Assembly: GCF_020831405.1 (NCBI RefSeq)
Contig: NZ_JAJHPU010000008.1
Location: 124,001 to 188,000, forward strand
Reading direction: 5' to 3'
DNA: 64,000 nucleotides
From: Pseudomonas oryzagri
GTDB lineage: Bacteria; Pseudomonadota; Gammaproteobacteria; Pseudomonadales; Pseudomonadaceae
Part shown: positions 37,783 through 46,982 of the stretch, piece after piece
How the letters are laid out: each line of letters starts with the position of its first letter
Numbering within the stretch: the stretch's first letter is position 1
Made by a program: the position numbers and the translations under genes
Notes under the pieces: model-generated
The model's input: the letters and a program-made list of their open reading frames with translations, nothing else
The model's database searches: none
What the model was told of the DNA's origin: nothing

Positions 37783-37860
37783 CGTGATTATCCTTGTCGA
37801 AGTGTGAGGAGTCGGGGCCGGACCGGCGTCCGGTAGTGCTTGGGATAGGGAAAACTCGGT

Positions 37861-38928
37861 TCAGTAGCGCAGCGGCCACAGCCGGGCGCGTTCGCGCAGG
37901 CGCCGCCACAGGCGGGCGAGCCCCTCCGGCTCCTTGATCAGGAAGGCGATGATCAGCGCGCCGAAGACGATCTTCTGCAGGTTCTCCAGCTGCCCGGCGT
38001 CGATCAGCCCGGCCGGCAGCAGGCCGGCGAGGTTGGAGAGCAGCAGCGGGAACAGCACGATGAAGGCGGCGCCGAGGAAGTTGCCGAGGATGCTGCCCAG
38101 GCCGCCGATGATCACGATGAACAGCACCTGGAACGAGCGGTTGAGATCGAAGCCGTGCGGCTCGACGGTGCCCAGGTAGGTGAACGCCCAGAGCGCGCCG
38201 GCGATGCCGAGGAAGAAGCCGCTGAGGGCGAAGGCCAGCAGCTTGGTCTTGAGCAGCGGGATGCCGATCACCGCGGCGGCGGTGTCCATGTCGCGCACCG
38301 CCATCCAGTTGCGGCCCAGCTCGCTGCGCACCAGGTTGTGGCCGAGCCAGAACAGCGCCGCCACCACGCCGAGGGTCAGCAGGTAGCGCCCGGCCGGCGA
38401 GCCGAAGTCGGCGCCGAGGATTTCCAGCTTCGGCGCCGTGATGACGCCGGACGGGTTGTCGTTGGAGAACCAGGAGAACTTGGTCAGCGCCCACTGCACG
38501 AAGAACTGCGCCGCCAGGGTCGAGACGATCAGGTAGAAACCCTTGATGCGCAGGCTGGGCAGGCCGAACAGCAGCGCCACCAGCGCGGCGACCACCCCGC
38601 CGAGCAGGAAGCTGGCCAACAGCGGCAGGCCCGCCACGCGCAGCTCGAAGTTGTAGGCGGCGAAGGCGCCCACCGCCATGAACGCCGCCGAACCCAGCGA
38701 CAGCTGGCCGGCGTAGCCGGTCAACAGGTTCAGGCCCAGCCCGGCCAGCGACAGCACCAGGAAGGGAATCAGGATGGCGCTGAACCAGTAGTCGTTGCCG
38801 AGAAACGGCACCGCGCCGAAGGCGAAGGCCAGCAGCAGGGCCAGGCCCAGGCGGTCCTGGCGCAGGCGGAACAGGCGGCGGTCGTCGGCGTAGCGGGTGC
38901 TGAACTGGCCGGCTTCTTGATAGAGCAT
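37861..38928 (-). CDS. LIV-type ABC transporter permease, LivM-like (cluster 1)
   Basis: A 355-residue permease with about nine hydrophobic helices. LLTGYAGQLSLGSAAFMAVGAF and the cytoplasmic loop SELGRNWMAVRDMDTAAAVIGIPLLKTKLLAFALSGF are LivM signatures. The ATG at 38926-38928 has GGAGAC 7 bases upstream. Confidence 0.9.
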   Translation of the reverse strand: MLYQEAGQFSTRYADDRRLFRLRQDRLGLALLLAFAFGAVPFLGNDYWFSAILIPFLVLSLAGLGLNLLTGYAGQLSLGSAAFMAVGAFAAYNFELRVAGLPLLASFLLGGVVAALVALLFGLPSLRIKGFYLIVSTLAAQFFVQWALTKFSWFSNDNPSGVITAPKLEILGADFGSPAGRYLLTLGVVAALFWLGHNLVRSELGRNWMAVRDMDTAAAVIGIPLLKTKLLAFALSGFFLGIAGALWAFTYLGTVEPHGFDLNRSFQVLFIVIIGGLGSILGNFLGAAFIVLFPLLLSNLAGLLPAGLIDAGQLENLQKIVFGALIIAFLIKEPEGLARLWRRLRERARLWPLRY

Positions 38929-39084
38929 GAATTCGTCTCCGTAGAGTCCGCTCACGAGCGTCGCGAGCGAAGGTCAGGCAAGGCGGAATCGGCCGAAAAA
39001 GCGCAGTTTACGAGTGGGTAAATGAGCATTTTGAGGGCGATTCCAACGCAGCATTACCGAGCGCAGCAGCTCGTGGGCGGGCTC

Positions 39085-39966
39085 TTACACGCGCTCGATG
39101 GCGCGCTCGCCAAACAGCCCGGCCGGACGCACCAGCAGGAACAGCATGGCCAGCACATAGGGGAACCAGTTCTCGATGCCGCCGCCGACGAAGGGGCCGA
39201 GGTAGACCTCGGCGAGCTTCTCCGCGGCGCCGACGATCAGCCCGCCGGCGATGGCCCCGCCGATCGAGGTGAAGCCGCCGATGATCAGCACCGGCAGCGC
39301 CTTGAGCACCACCAGGGAGAGCGAGAACTGCACGCCGAGCCGCGCGCCCCACAACAGGCCGGCGACCAGGCCGACGAAGCCGGCCACCGCCCACACCACC
39401 GCCCAGATGCGCTGCAGGCGGATGCCCACCGCGAGCGCGGCCAGCGGATCGTCGGCCACCGCGCGCAGCGACAGGCCGATGCGGGTCTTGTTGAACAGCA
39501 GGGCGAGCAGCGCGACCAGCGCGGCGGCGGTGCCGGCGGCGAACAGGTCGAACTGCGAGAGCAACATGCCGCCGACCTCCAGCGGCTCGTCGCTGATGCC
39601 CAGCTCCAGGCCGTGCACCTGGGCGCCCCACAGCGCCTGGGCGAAGCCTTCGATCATGTACGACAGGCCCAAGGTGGCCATGAACAGGGTGATCGGCGAG
39701 AGGTTGACCAGCGGGCGCAGCACCGCGCGCTCGATCAACAGCGCCAGCGCGACCATCGTCGTCAGGGTGATCAGGAAGGCCAACCAGAACGGCACGCCGC
39801 GCTCCAGCAGGCTGACGAAGGTCAGCGCGGCGAACAGCACCATCGCGCCCTGGGCGAAATTGAACACGCCCGACGCCTTGTAGATCAGCACGAAGCCGAT
39901 GGCGACCAGCGAGTACATCACCCCCGCCAGCAGCCCGCCGATCAGCACCTCGAAGAAGAATTCCAT
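39085..39966 (-). CDS. LIV-type ABC transporter permease, LivH-like (cluster 1)
   Basis: A 293-residue LivH-type permease starting MEFFFEVLIGGLLAGVMYSL. The conserved IGFVLIYKASGVFNFAQGAM block and GLSLRAVADDPLAALAVGI loop are present. It has almost the same length and sequence pattern as the cluster 2 LivH at 61477, consistent with cluster duplication. Confidence 0.92.
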   Translation of the reverse strand: MEFFFEVLIGGLLAGVMYSLVAIGFVLIYKASGVFNFAQGAMVLFAALTFVSLLERGVPFWLAFLITLTTMVALALLIERAVLRPLVNLSPITLFMATLGLSYMIEGFAQALWGAQVHGLELGISDEPLEVGGMLLSQFDLFAAGTAAALVALLALLFNKTRIGLSLRAVADDPLAALAVGIRLQRIWAVVWAVAGFVGLVAGLLWGARLGVQFSLSLVVLKALPVLIIGGFTSIGGAIAGGLIVGAAEKLAEVYLGPFVGGGIENWFPYVLAMLFLLVRPAGLFGERAIERV

Positions 39967-40024
39967 GTTGCGATTCCTGTTGCAGACATAAGGCGTCGCC
40001 GTCCGCCAATGCGGCGGCGCGGCC

Positions 40025-40190
40025 CGTAGGAGCCAGCTCGCTGGCGATGCTTTTGTGCGCCGATGGATCGCCAGTCGTAGGGTGGGAAACTCGCGCAGCG
40101 ATTTCCCACGGGGTGGCCATCCACGCGGTGGCCTTCCAACAGCTGACCATTCACCACCGGTGGGCAAGGCTGCGCCGTTGCCCACCCTAC
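40025..40190. repeat. intergenic repeat: REP-like element plus long inverted repeat
   Basis: GTAGGAGCCAGCTCGCTGGCGATGC (40026-40050) is a Pseudomonas REP-like hairpin. It is followed by a block bounded by GTAGGGTGGG (40077-40086) and CCCACCCTAC (40181-40190). The same boundary sequences flank the repeat at 57430-57571. The element interrupts the otherwise tight cluster between the livG- and livH-like genes. Confidence 0.7.
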
Positions 40191-40204
40191 CCACCACCTC
40201 GTCC

Positions 40205-40987
40205 CTAGTGCCGCGTGCCCAGGTAGGCGGCGATCACCTCGGGATCGCGGCGCACCTCTCCCGGCGGGCCGTCGCCGATCTTGCGACCGTAGTCGAGCAC
40301 CACCACGTGGTCGGAGATGCCCATCACCACGCCGATGTCGTGTTCGATCAGCACCACCGTGGTGCCGTACTCGCGGTTGACCTCGACGATGAAGCGGCTC
40401 ATCTCCGCCTTCTCCTCGGCGTTCATCCCCGCCATCGGCTCGTCGAGCAGCAACAGGCGCGGCTCGGCGGCCAGCGCGCGGGCCAGCTCGACGCGCTTCT
40501 GCAGGCCGTACGGCAGCCGGCCGACGATGGCGTCGCGCCACGGCTGGATGCGCAGGAACTCGATCACCCGCTCGGCCGCGGCGCGCTGGCGGTCGTCCTC
40601 GCCGGCCGCGCGACCGACGCGCAGCGCCTGCTCGATCCAGCTGCTGCGGCGCTTGAGGTTGCGCCCGGTGAGCACGTTGTCGAGCACGCTCATGCCCTTG
40701 AACAGCGCGATGTTCTGGAAAGTGCGGGCGATGCCCAGCTCGGCGGCGGCGTGCGGCCGCATGCTGCGCTGTTCGACCCGGTCGAAACGGATCAGGCCGG
40801 ACTGCGGCCGGTACACACCGTTGATTATGTTCAAAAGCGAACTCTTTCCCGCGCCGTTTGGGCCGATCAGCGCGCAGATCTCGCCCGGCGCCACGGCGAA
40901 GCTGAGGTCGGTGATCGCCTTGACGCCCTTGAACGACAGGGAAATGTTTTGCAGCTCGAGCAACGGCGAGCTTGGCGGATGCGACAT
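40205..40987 (-). CDS. LIV-type ABC transporter ATPase, LivG-like (cluster 1)
   Basis: A 260-residue ATPase: Walker A GPNGAGKS, the LivG-type insert RTFQNIALFKGMSVLDNVLTGR, the variant signature LPYGLQKRVELARAL in place of LSGGQ, and Walker B LLLLDEPMAGMN. Heterodimer partner LivF is not present in this cluster; the only LivF-like gene in the window is at 56596. Confidence 0.92.
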   Translation of the reverse strand: MSHPPSSPLLELQNISLSFKGVKAITDLSFAVAPGEICALIGPNGAGKSSLLNIINGVYRPQSGLIRFDRVEQRSMRPHAAAELGIARTFQNIALFKGMSVLDNVLTGRNLKRRSSWIEQALRVGRAAGEDDRQRAAAERVIEFLRIQPWRDAIVGRLPYGLQKRVELARALAAEPRLLLLDEPMAGMNAEEKAEMSRFIVEVNREYGTTVVLIEHDIGVVMGISDHVVVLDYGRKIGDGPPGEVRRDPEVIAAYLGTRH

Positions 40988-41002
40988 GTCGGTTTCTCCT
41001 CG

Positions 41003-42160
41003 TCAGGCCAGTTGCGAGCCGCCGTCGAGCCAGCCGCTCACCGCCGGCGCCGGGCGCTGCGGCGGACGCTGCCACTCGGCCGGATCGGGCCAGGTGCGCA
41101 CGGCGACGCCGAGGCTGGCGAAGAACTGCTGCGCCTCCTCGGCCAGCGGCTCACCGACCAACAGCGGGGCGTGGGTGCGCGAGAAGCCCAGCACGTCGCG
41201 CAGCGGCCGGCGCACCAAGACGCGACCGAGCAGACGACGCAGCAGGCCGGGACGCCGCGCCAGCGCCCAGTCGACCAGGCGGCGCTGCCAGCTGCCCGGC
41301 TGCGGCAGGCGCGCCAGCGCCAACTCGTAAAGGCGCCCGTAGGTCTCGCGGGTGCCGGCCACCAGGGTCGGCCCCAGCTCGCGGCGGTCGTTGTCGCGGG
41401 TGGCCAGGTTCTCCGGGAAGTTGAGGCGGAAGCCGGCGATCAGCCAGGGCGCCAGCAGGTAGCGCGCCTGGCCGCCGGCGGCGAAGGCGCGCGCGGCCAG
41501 GGCTTCCTCGTCGGCGCCGAGCTGCTCGACGCGCACCAGCCGGCGCCCCTGCTGGAGCAGCTCGGCATGGCTGATGCGCTGCTGCTCGAGGCCGCCGTCG
41601 GCGCCGCGTCGGTAGAAGGCGAAGGCGCTGCGCTCGGCGCGCGCCTGCGGCGCCGTTTGGGTCGCCGTGGCCTCGGCGAGCAGGCGGGCGTAGGCCTGCG
41701 CCCCGCCCTCCTCCTCGCTCACCCCGCGACCGTCGGCGTAGAACGCCAGGCGCGGGGCGAGCGCGGCGGCCTGCAGGCGCTGCAACTCCTCCAGGCCCTC
41801 GGCGAAGACGAACTCCGGTTGCAATTCGCGCAGCAGCTCGAGCTGATCGCCCGCCGCCTCCAGCGGATCGAACAGCGCCGCCACCCCGCCCAGCCACTGC
41901 GCGGCCAGCGCCGCCAGCAGCGCCTCGGGGCGCGGCCGGCTGAGGATCGCCAGGGTCGAGCCGCCGGCGAAGCCGCGCGCCTGCAGGGCGCCGGCCAGCG
42001 TGCTCACCTCGGCGGCGACCTGCGCCCAGCGGCGCACCTGCCAGACGCCCAGGCGCTTATGGCGCAGGGCGATGCCCGCGCCCTGCTGGCGCGCCTGCCA
42101 CTGCAGCCACTCGGGCAAGGTGGCGGGCGCACTCGCCCCGCCGTCCGCGAACCGAACCAT
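41003..42160 (-). CDS. Truncated acyl-CoA-synthetase-like protein, probable pseudoenzyme (cluster 1)
   Basis: A 385-residue protein matching the N-terminal ~60 percent of long-chain acyl-CoA synthetases (RWAQVAAEVSTLAGALQARGF; later FRLNFPENLATRDNDRRELGPT). The AMP-binding A3 motif expected near residues 183-197 is degraded to YRRGADGGLEQQRISHAE instead of a TSGTTGxPKG form. The adenylate-binding and C-terminal lid motifs are absent, since the ORF ends early. The frame is intact with normal codon use and starts 10 bases after sfnG ends. A diverged paralogue sits at the same place in cluster 2, so the truncated form seems selected. Confidence 0.75.
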   Translation of the reverse strand: MVRFADGGASAPATLPEWLQWQARQQGAGIALRHKRLGVWQVRRWAQVAAEVSTLAGALQARGFAGGSTLAILSRPRPEALLAALAAQWLGGVAALFDPLEAAGDQLELLRELQPEFVFAEGLEELQRLQAAALAPRLAFYADGRGVSEEEGGAQAYARLLAEATATQTAPQARAERSAFAFYRRGADGGLEQQRISHAELLQQGRRLVRVEQLGADEEALAARAFAAGGQARYLLAPWLIAGFRLNFPENLATRDNDRRELGPTLVAGTRETYGRLYELALARLPQPGSWQRRLVDWALARRPGLLRRLLGRVLVRRPLRDVLGFSRTHAPLLVGEPLAEEAQQFFASLGVAVRTWPDPAEWQRPPQRPAPAVSGWLDGGSQLA

Positions 42161-42170
42161 GGCCCGCTCC

Positions 42171-43259
42171 TTACGCCGCGGCTTTCGCGGCGGCGCGCTG
42201 GGCTTCCAGCTCGCGCACCAGCGGCAGCACCTTCTCGCCGAAGTAGGCGACCTCTTCCTGGAAGTGCAGGAAGCCGCTGAGGATCAGGTCGACGCCGACG
42301 TCCTTGAGGGCGACGATACGCTCGGCGATCTGCTGCGGGGTGCCGATCAGGTTGGTCTTGAAGCCGTCGTTGTACTGCACCAGGTCCTCGAAGGTGGACT
42401 TGGCCCAGTTGCCCTCGCCTTCCGGGCTGGCCTTGCCGGCCTGCTTGACCTCGTGGCCGAAGGCGTTGACCGCTTCCGGGTCGGCCTTGGCGATGATCTC
42501 GGCCAGCACCGCGCGGGCCTCCTCCTCGGTGTCGCGGGCGATGATGAAGGCGTTCACGCCGACCTTGACCTGGTGGTTGTTGGCCGCCGCCTTGGCGCGG
42601 ATGTCGTCGACCTGCGCCTTGATGCCCTCCACCGTGTTGCCGTTGGTGAAGTACCAGTCGGAGGCACGCGAGGCCATGTCGCGCGCGGCGCGCGAGCTGC
42701 CGCCCTGGAAGATCTCCGGAACCTGCGCCGGCTTGGGTTTCAGGCTGTAGTTGTGGAAGCGGTAGAAGTCGCCCTTGTAGGTGAAATCGTCGCGGGTCCA
42801 GATGCCGCGCAGCACGTCGATGAACTCTTCCGAGCGGCGATAGCGCTCGTCGTGCTCCAGCCACGGCTCGCCGATGGCGGTGAATTCGCCGCGGAACCAG
42901 CCGGAAACGATGTTCACCGCAATGCGGCCGTTGGTCAGCTCGGAAATGGTCGAGATCTGCTTGGCCAGCACCGCCGGATGCCACGGGCCCGGCAGGATCG
43001 CGGCGATCACCCGCAGCTTCTCGGTCGACGCCAGCAGCGCGTGGCTGATGGCCACCGACTCGTGCTGGAATTCGGCGCCGTAGCCGGCGGTGAAGCGGAT
43101 CTGCGACAGCGCGTACTCGAAGCCGGCGTTCTCGGCGATCTGCGCCAGCTTGCGGTTGTAGTCGATGTCCCAGCTGGTGCGCTGCTCGATCTTGCTGACC
43201 ACCAGGCCGCCGCTGACGTTGGGTACCCAGTAGGCGAATTTGATGTTGTTCTGGCTCAT
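42171..43259 (-). CDS. sfnG: FMNH2-dependent dimethylsulfone monooxygenase
   Basis: A 362-residue luciferase-like monooxygenase. The opening KFAYWVPNVSGGLVVSKIEQRTSWD is the SfnG hallmark; NIVSGWFRGEFTAIGEPWLEHDERYRRSEEF and PEIFQGGSSRAARDMASRASDWYFTNG follow. It converts dimethylsulfone to methanesulfinate using FMNH2. It is 42 bases downstream of its FMN reductase sfnF, the known sfnFG pair. Confidence 0.94.
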   Translation of the reverse strand: MSQNNIKFAYWVPNVSGGLVVSKIEQRTSWDIDYNRKLAQIAENAGFEYALSQIRFTAGYGAEFQHESVAISHALLASTEKLRVIAAILPGPWHPAVLAKQISTISELTNGRIAVNIVSGWFRGEFTAIGEPWLEHDERYRRSEEFIDVLRGIWTRDDFTYKGDFYRFHNYSLKPKPAQVPEIFQGGSSRAARDMASRASDWYFTNGNTVEGIKAQVDDIRAKAAANNHQVKVGVNAFIIARDTEEEARAVLAEIIAKADPEAVNAFGHEVKQAGKASPEGEGNWAKSTFEDLVQYNDGFKTNLIGTPQQIAERIVALKDVGVDLILSGFLHFQEEVAYFGEKVLPLVRELEAQRAAAKAAA

Positions 43260-43301
43260 GTTGCTTCTCCGTATCGGAAGGCAGTAAGGGATAGAGGGGA
43301 A

Positions 43302-43868
43302 TCAGGCCGCGCCAAGGCGGGCCGGGTGTGCACGCAAGGCAAGGGACGACAGCGCGCGCTCGACGGCCAGCGCGATGCGGTCGTGCAGCGCCGGGCTGGC
43401 GATGCGGTAGTTGTCGAAATCGGTCTCGGCGCCGTACACGCCGATCGGCAGGCTCTGCGCCTGGAAGAAGGCGAACAGCGGGCGCAGCTGGTGGTCGATC
43501 ACCAGCGCGTGGCGGTCGCTGCCGCCGGTGGCGGCGAGCAGCACCGGCACGTCTTCCAGGGCACGGTGGTCGACGAAGTCGAACAGGTGCTTGAACAGGC
43601 CGGTGTAGGAAGCGCGGTAGACGGGGCTGGCGGCGATCAGCAGGTCGGCGTTCTCGATGGCCAGCAGGTCGTCGCGCAGCGTCTGCGGCAGCTGCTCGCG
43701 GCTGAGCACCCCGGCGAACTGCGGACCGATCTCGCTCAGTTCGATCAGTCGCACCTCGACCGGCAGCGCCTGCTCCAGCCCCTCGAGCAGCGCCTTGACC
43801 AGCACCAGGGTGCGCGACGGCCGCTGCACGCTGCCGGACACCGCCACCACCTTCAGTTTCTTGCTCAT
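43302..43868 (-). CDS. sfnF: FMN reductase partner of SfnG
   Basis: A 188-residue paralogue of SfnE: VVAVSGSVQRPSRTLVLVKALLEGL, then AASPVYRASYTGLFKHLFDFVDHRALEDVPVLLAATGGSDRHALVIDHQLRPLF. It provides FMNH2 to SfnG. It has its own sigma-54 promoter 53 bases upstream and probably heads an operon through sfnG, the synthetase-like gene and the LIV-type transporter. Confidence 0.92.
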   Translation of the reverse strand: MSKKLKVVAVSGSVQRPSRTLVLVKALLEGLEQALPVEVRLIELSEIGPQFAGVLSREQLPQTLRDDLLAIENADLLIAASPVYRASYTGLFKHLFDFVDHRALEDVPVLLAATGGSDRHALVIDHQLRPLFAFFQAQSLPIGVYGAETDFDNYRIASPALHDRIALAVERALSSLALRAHPARLGAA

Positions 43869-43920
43869 CGTTCAGCCTCGTTGCCGGGGGCGCCGGAGCG
43901 GCACCCGCAAGAGACCTAGA

Positions 43921-43935
43921 GCAGCAACCGTGCCA
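43921..43935 (-). promoter_or_regulatory. sigma-54 promoter of sfnFG
   Basis: Minus strand TGGCACG-GTTG-CTGC, 53 bases before sfnF. It is identical to the sfnB promoter at 48330. Confidence 0.85.
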
Positions 43936-44019
43936 ACCAATAAAACCCTTTAAAATCAGTATGTTACGAACAAATTGCGATTTTCCGCGCTGTGCTGACC
44001 CCAGCAGCCTGTTGAACGG

Positions 44020-44037
44020 CTGTTGCCGGGGCAACAG
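44020..44037. promoter_or_regulatory. perfect 18-bp palindrome CTGTTG-N6-CAACAG upstream of sfnF
   Basis: Its centre is 107 bases upstream of the -12 GC of the sfnF promoter, the same spacing as at sfnB. It is a putative SfnR enhancer site. Confidence 0.7.
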
Positions 44038-44074
44038 CGTGCGCAGGAACGCACATGGCCGCGGCCGGGCCTGG

Positions 44075-44092
44075 CTGTTGGCGGAACAACAC
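44075..44092. promoter_or_regulatory. second 18-bp palindrome upstream of sfnF
   Basis: CTGTTG-N6-CAACAC, one mismatch. It lies 55 bases (about five helical turns) beyond the first site, so both could face the same side of the DNA. Confidence 0.55.
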
Positions 44093-44150
44093 CCCGGACT
44101 GCCGCTGGAGGAACGGGCGTGCCGGGGCAAGACAGGGCGACGAGAAATGC

Positions 44151-44177
44151 AAAACGCCCGGTGCATGGCACCGGGCG
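44151..44177 (-). terminator. intrinsic terminator after metN
   Basis: On the minus strand CGCCCGGTGC-CAT-GCACCGGGCG is followed by TTTTGC. It ends the metI-metQ-metN operon before the sfnF control region. Confidence 0.85.
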
Positions 44178-44231
44178 CTGGAGGGGTCGGCGTGGCTGGC
44201 GAATCACCCCGGACCGTGAGGCGCGGATAAG

Positions 44232-45284
44232 CTAGCCGGCGAGCAGCTCGACGCGGTCGGCCACCCGCCCGGCGCGGGCCAGCAGCTCGCCCTGCTCCGC
44301 CCGTGCGGCGCTGACCCTTACCCGCAGGCGGCCGAGCGCGCGGCCCTGGATGCGTTCGATTTCGCCGTGCAGCAGGCGCACACCGCGGCCGAGCGCCTCG
44401 ACGATGGCGTGCAGGTCCGGCTCGTGGGAACGCGCGCCGGTGTAGTGCAGATCCAGCAGGATCTCGTCCGGTGGCGGCGCGCCGGCCGCCCGGCCGTCCT
44501 GCGGATGGTGCTGCAGGGTGCCGAGCAGGCTGCGGGTCACCGCATGGCGCGGGTCGCCGAACACCTGCCAGACCTCGCCCTGCTCCACCACCGCGCCGTG
44601 CTCGAGGACCACCACGCGGTCGCAGATCTCGCGGATCACCTCCATCTCGTGGGTGATCAGCACGATGGTCAGGCCGAAGCGGCGATTGACGTCGCGCAGC
44701 AGGGCGAGGATCGCCTGGGTGCTCTCCGGGTCGAGCGCCGAGGTGGCTTCGTCGCACAGCAGGATGTCCGGTTGCAGCACCAGCGCGCGGGCGATGCCGA
44801 CCCGCTGCTTCTGCCCGCCGGAAAGCTGCGCCGGATAGGCGTCGCGCTTGTCGAGCAGGCCGACCAGCTGCAGCAGCTCGCCGACCCGCCATTCCAGCTC
44901 GGCGCCCTTGATGCCGGCCAGGCGCAACGGCAGCGCGACGTTCTCGCCGACCGTCTTGGCGGTCATCAGGTTGAAGTGCTGGAAGATCATGCCGACCCGC
45001 CGGCGCAGTTGCGCCAGGCGCCGGGAGTCGCAGGCGCCGATGTCCTCGCCGTCGATCAGCACGCGGCCGTCGCTGGGCAGCTCCAGGCCGTTGAGCAGGC
45101 GCAGCAGCGAGGACTTGCCGGCGCCGCTGCGACCGATGATGCCGAACACCTCGCCGCGACGGATCTCCAGGTCGATGTCGCGCAGGGCGTGCACCTGCTG
45201 CGCTCGGCCGGGATAGGACTTGCCGATGCCGGCCAGGCGGATATGCACCTGCGCAGCGCTCGGCACGGAATTGAAACTGCTCAC
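44232..45284 (-). CDS. metN: Methionine-type ABC transporter ATPase
   Basis: About 350 residues. Walker [11 protein letters not shown]-loop [14 protein letters not shown] (MetN-typical), signature LSGGQKQR, Walker [17 protein letters not shown], plus the C-terminal ~100-residue NIL/ACT-like regulatory domain of MetN. I chose the GTG at 45282-45284 because GAGGTG lies 9-14 bases upstream; a GTG at 45296 would add four residues but has no site. Confidence 0.88.
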   Translation of the reverse strand: MSSFNSVPSAAQVHIRLAGIGKSYPGRAQQVHALRDIDLEIRRGEVFGIIGRSGAGKSSLLRLLNGLELPSDGRVLIDGEDIGACDSRRLAQLRRRVGMIFQHFNLMTAKTVGENVALPLRLAGIKGAELEWRVGELLQLVGLLDKRDAYPAQLSGGQKQRVGIARALVLQPDILLCDEATSALDPESTQAILALLRDVNRRFGLTIVLITHEMEVIREICDRVVVLEHGAVVEQGEVWQVFGDPRHAVTRSLLGTLQHHPQDGRAAGAPPPDEILLDLHYTGARSHEPDLHAIVEALGRGVRLLHGEIERIQGRALGRLRVRVSAARAEQGELLARAGRVADRVELLAG

Positions 45285-45358
45285 GGCTGAAACCACCTCG
45301 AAGCGGAAGGGATAGTCCGCGCGGCGCGGGCGCCGGCGGACGTTGGCACGACGGCGGC

Positions 45359-46129
45359 TCAGAAGCCGGGCGCGATCTGCCCCTTGTAGCGGGCCAGGAT
45401 GAACTCGCGGACTTCCGGCGAATTGAGCGCCTTGGCCAGCTTCTGGATGCCCGGGTCCTTGATGTTGTCCGGACGGGCGACCAGGAACTCGACGTACAGG
45501 TCCTTGCCCTTCTCGACGATCAGCGCGCTGTTTGTGTCGATGCCGGCTTCCAGCGCGTAGTTGGCGAACACGAACGCCAGGTCGACCTGGTTCACCGCGC
45601 GGGCCAGCAGCGCCCCTTCCAGCTCGCGGATCTTCAGCTTCTTCGGGTTCTCGGCGATGTCCCTGGGCGTCGCCAGGGTGTTGCTCGGGTCCTTGAGCTT
45701 GATCAGCCCCGCCTCGTGCAGCAGCACCAGCGCCCGGCCGGTGTTCACCGGGTCGTTGGGGATGGCCACACTGGCGCCGTCCTTGAGCTCGGAAAGCTGC
45801 TTGATGCGCGTCGAGTAGGCGCCGAACGGCTCGATGTGCACGCCGACCACCGGCACCAGGTCGGTCTTGCGGGTGGCGTTGAACTCGTCGAGGAACGGCC
45901 GGTACTGGTAGTAGTTGGCGTCGAGGTTCTTCTCCGCCAGCTGCACGTTGGGCTGGATGAAGTCGGTGAACACCTTGATGTCGAGATCGACGCCCTGCTT
46001 GGCGAGCGCCGGTTTGACGAACTCGAGGATCTCCGCGTGCGGCACCGGGGTGGCGCCGACGACCAGCTTCTCGCTGGCGTGGGCGCTCAGGGACAGGACG
46101 GCAGCCAGGATGGCCAAGGACTTTTTCAT
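45359..46129 (-). CDS. metQ: MetQ-like substrate-binding protein
   Basis: A 256-residue NlpA/MetQ-family protein: [41 protein letters not shown], then [15 protein letters not shown] and [17 protein letters not shown]. The signal peptide is [18 protein letters not shown] with no lipobox cysteine. It is therefore predicted to be a soluble periplasmic protein, unlike classical lipoprotein MetQ. Ligand: methionine or a related sulfur compound. Confidence 0.88.
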   Translation of the reverse strand: MKKSLAILAAVLSLSAHASEKLVVGATPVPHAEILEFVKPALAKQGVDLDIKVFTDFIQPNVQLAEKNLDANYYQYRPFLDEFNATRKTDLVPVVGVHIEPFGAYSTRIKQLSELKDGASVAIPNDPVNTGRALVLLHEAGLIKLKDPSNTLATPRDIAENPKKLKIRELEGALLARAVNQVDLAFVFANYALEAGIDTNSALIVEKGKDLYVEFLVARPDNIKDPGIQKLAKALNSPEVREFILARYKGQIAPGF

Positions 46130-46232
46130 GGTCTTGCTCCGAAAAATGAGAGTGGCCGTCGTGGGGCGGACGTAGGGCCTGCGGCAGCGGACCCGGCTGC
46201 CGCGTGCGGGTATCACGAAAGAACGTGGGCGT

Positions 46233-46898
46233 TCAGCGCCGGGTGAAGTGGCTCACCAGGCGGTCGCCGCTCACCTGCAGCGCCTGCACCAGGAGGATCA
46301 GCAGCAGCACGGTGACCACCATCACGTCGGTCTGGAAGCGCTGGTAGCCGAAGCGGATCGCCAGATCGCCCAGGCCGCCGCCGCCGATCACCCCGGCCAT
46401 CGCGGTGTAGTCCACTAGCACGATGGCGGTCACGGTGACCGCGGCGATCAGTCCGGTGCGCGCCTCGGGCAGCAGGGTGTGCCAGATGAGCTGCCAGGTG
46501 CTGCCGCCCATCGCCTGGGTCGCCTCGATCAGGCCGCGGTCCACCTCGCGCAGCGCGGTTTCCACCAGGCGGGCAAAGAACGGCGTGCAACCGGCCACCA
46601 GCGGCGGGATGGCGCCGCGCACACCCAGCGAGCTGCCGGTGAGCAGCGTGGTGAGCGGAATCAGCACGATCAGCAGGATGATGAACGGCAGCGAACGCAG
46701 CGCGTTGACCGCCACCGACAGCGCCCGGTACAGGCGCGGCTGGGCCAGCAGCTGGCGTTGCCCGGTGAGGAACAGCAGAACGCCCAGCGGCAGGCCGAGC
46801 AGCACCGTGCAGCCCAGGGCGCCGGCCAGCATGGTCAGGGTGTCGAGGCACGCCTGGCCGATGTCGCTCCAGTCGAGGTTACGCAGCAGCTCGCTCAT
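46233..46898 (-). CDS. metI: MetI-like ABC transporter permease
   Basis: A 221-residue permease with five predicted helices. LGLPLGVLLFLTGQ, NALRSLPFIILLIVLIPLT and the loop LIEATQAMGGSTWQLIWHTLLPEARTGL are MetI-typical. The gene order here is permease, binding protein, ATPase, different from the usual metNIQ. It follows the sfnB-like gene by 84 bases, so the set may form one operon from the sigma-54 promoter at 48330. Confidence 0.9.
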   Translation of the reverse strand: MSELLRNLDWSDIGQACLDTLTMLAGALGCTVLLGLPLGVLLFLTGQRQLLAQPRLYRALSVAVNALRSLPFIILLIVLIPLTTLLTGSSLGVRGAIPPLVAGCTPFFARLVETALREVDRGLIEATQAMGGSTWQLIWHTLLPEARTGLIAAVTVTAIVLVDYTAMAGVIGGGGLGDLAIRFGYQRFQTDVMVVTVLLLILLVQALQVSGDRLVSHFTRR

Positions 46899-46982
46899 CG
46901 CCGGCTACCTCGCTGTCGCGGTACGCGCACCGGCGCGTGACGGCCGGAGGCGGGACGGATCTTGCCGAGCATGCGCGCCCCC

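Noticed and set aside
42004-44892. 962-codon minus-strand frame across sfnG, sfnF and metN
   Set aside because: It crosses intergenic control regions and three real genes in another frame, and is Arg/Gly/Ala-rich without motifs.
46130-46232. SAM or methionine riboswitch for the metIQN genes
   Set aside because: The leader regions are short and show no conserved riboswitch core.
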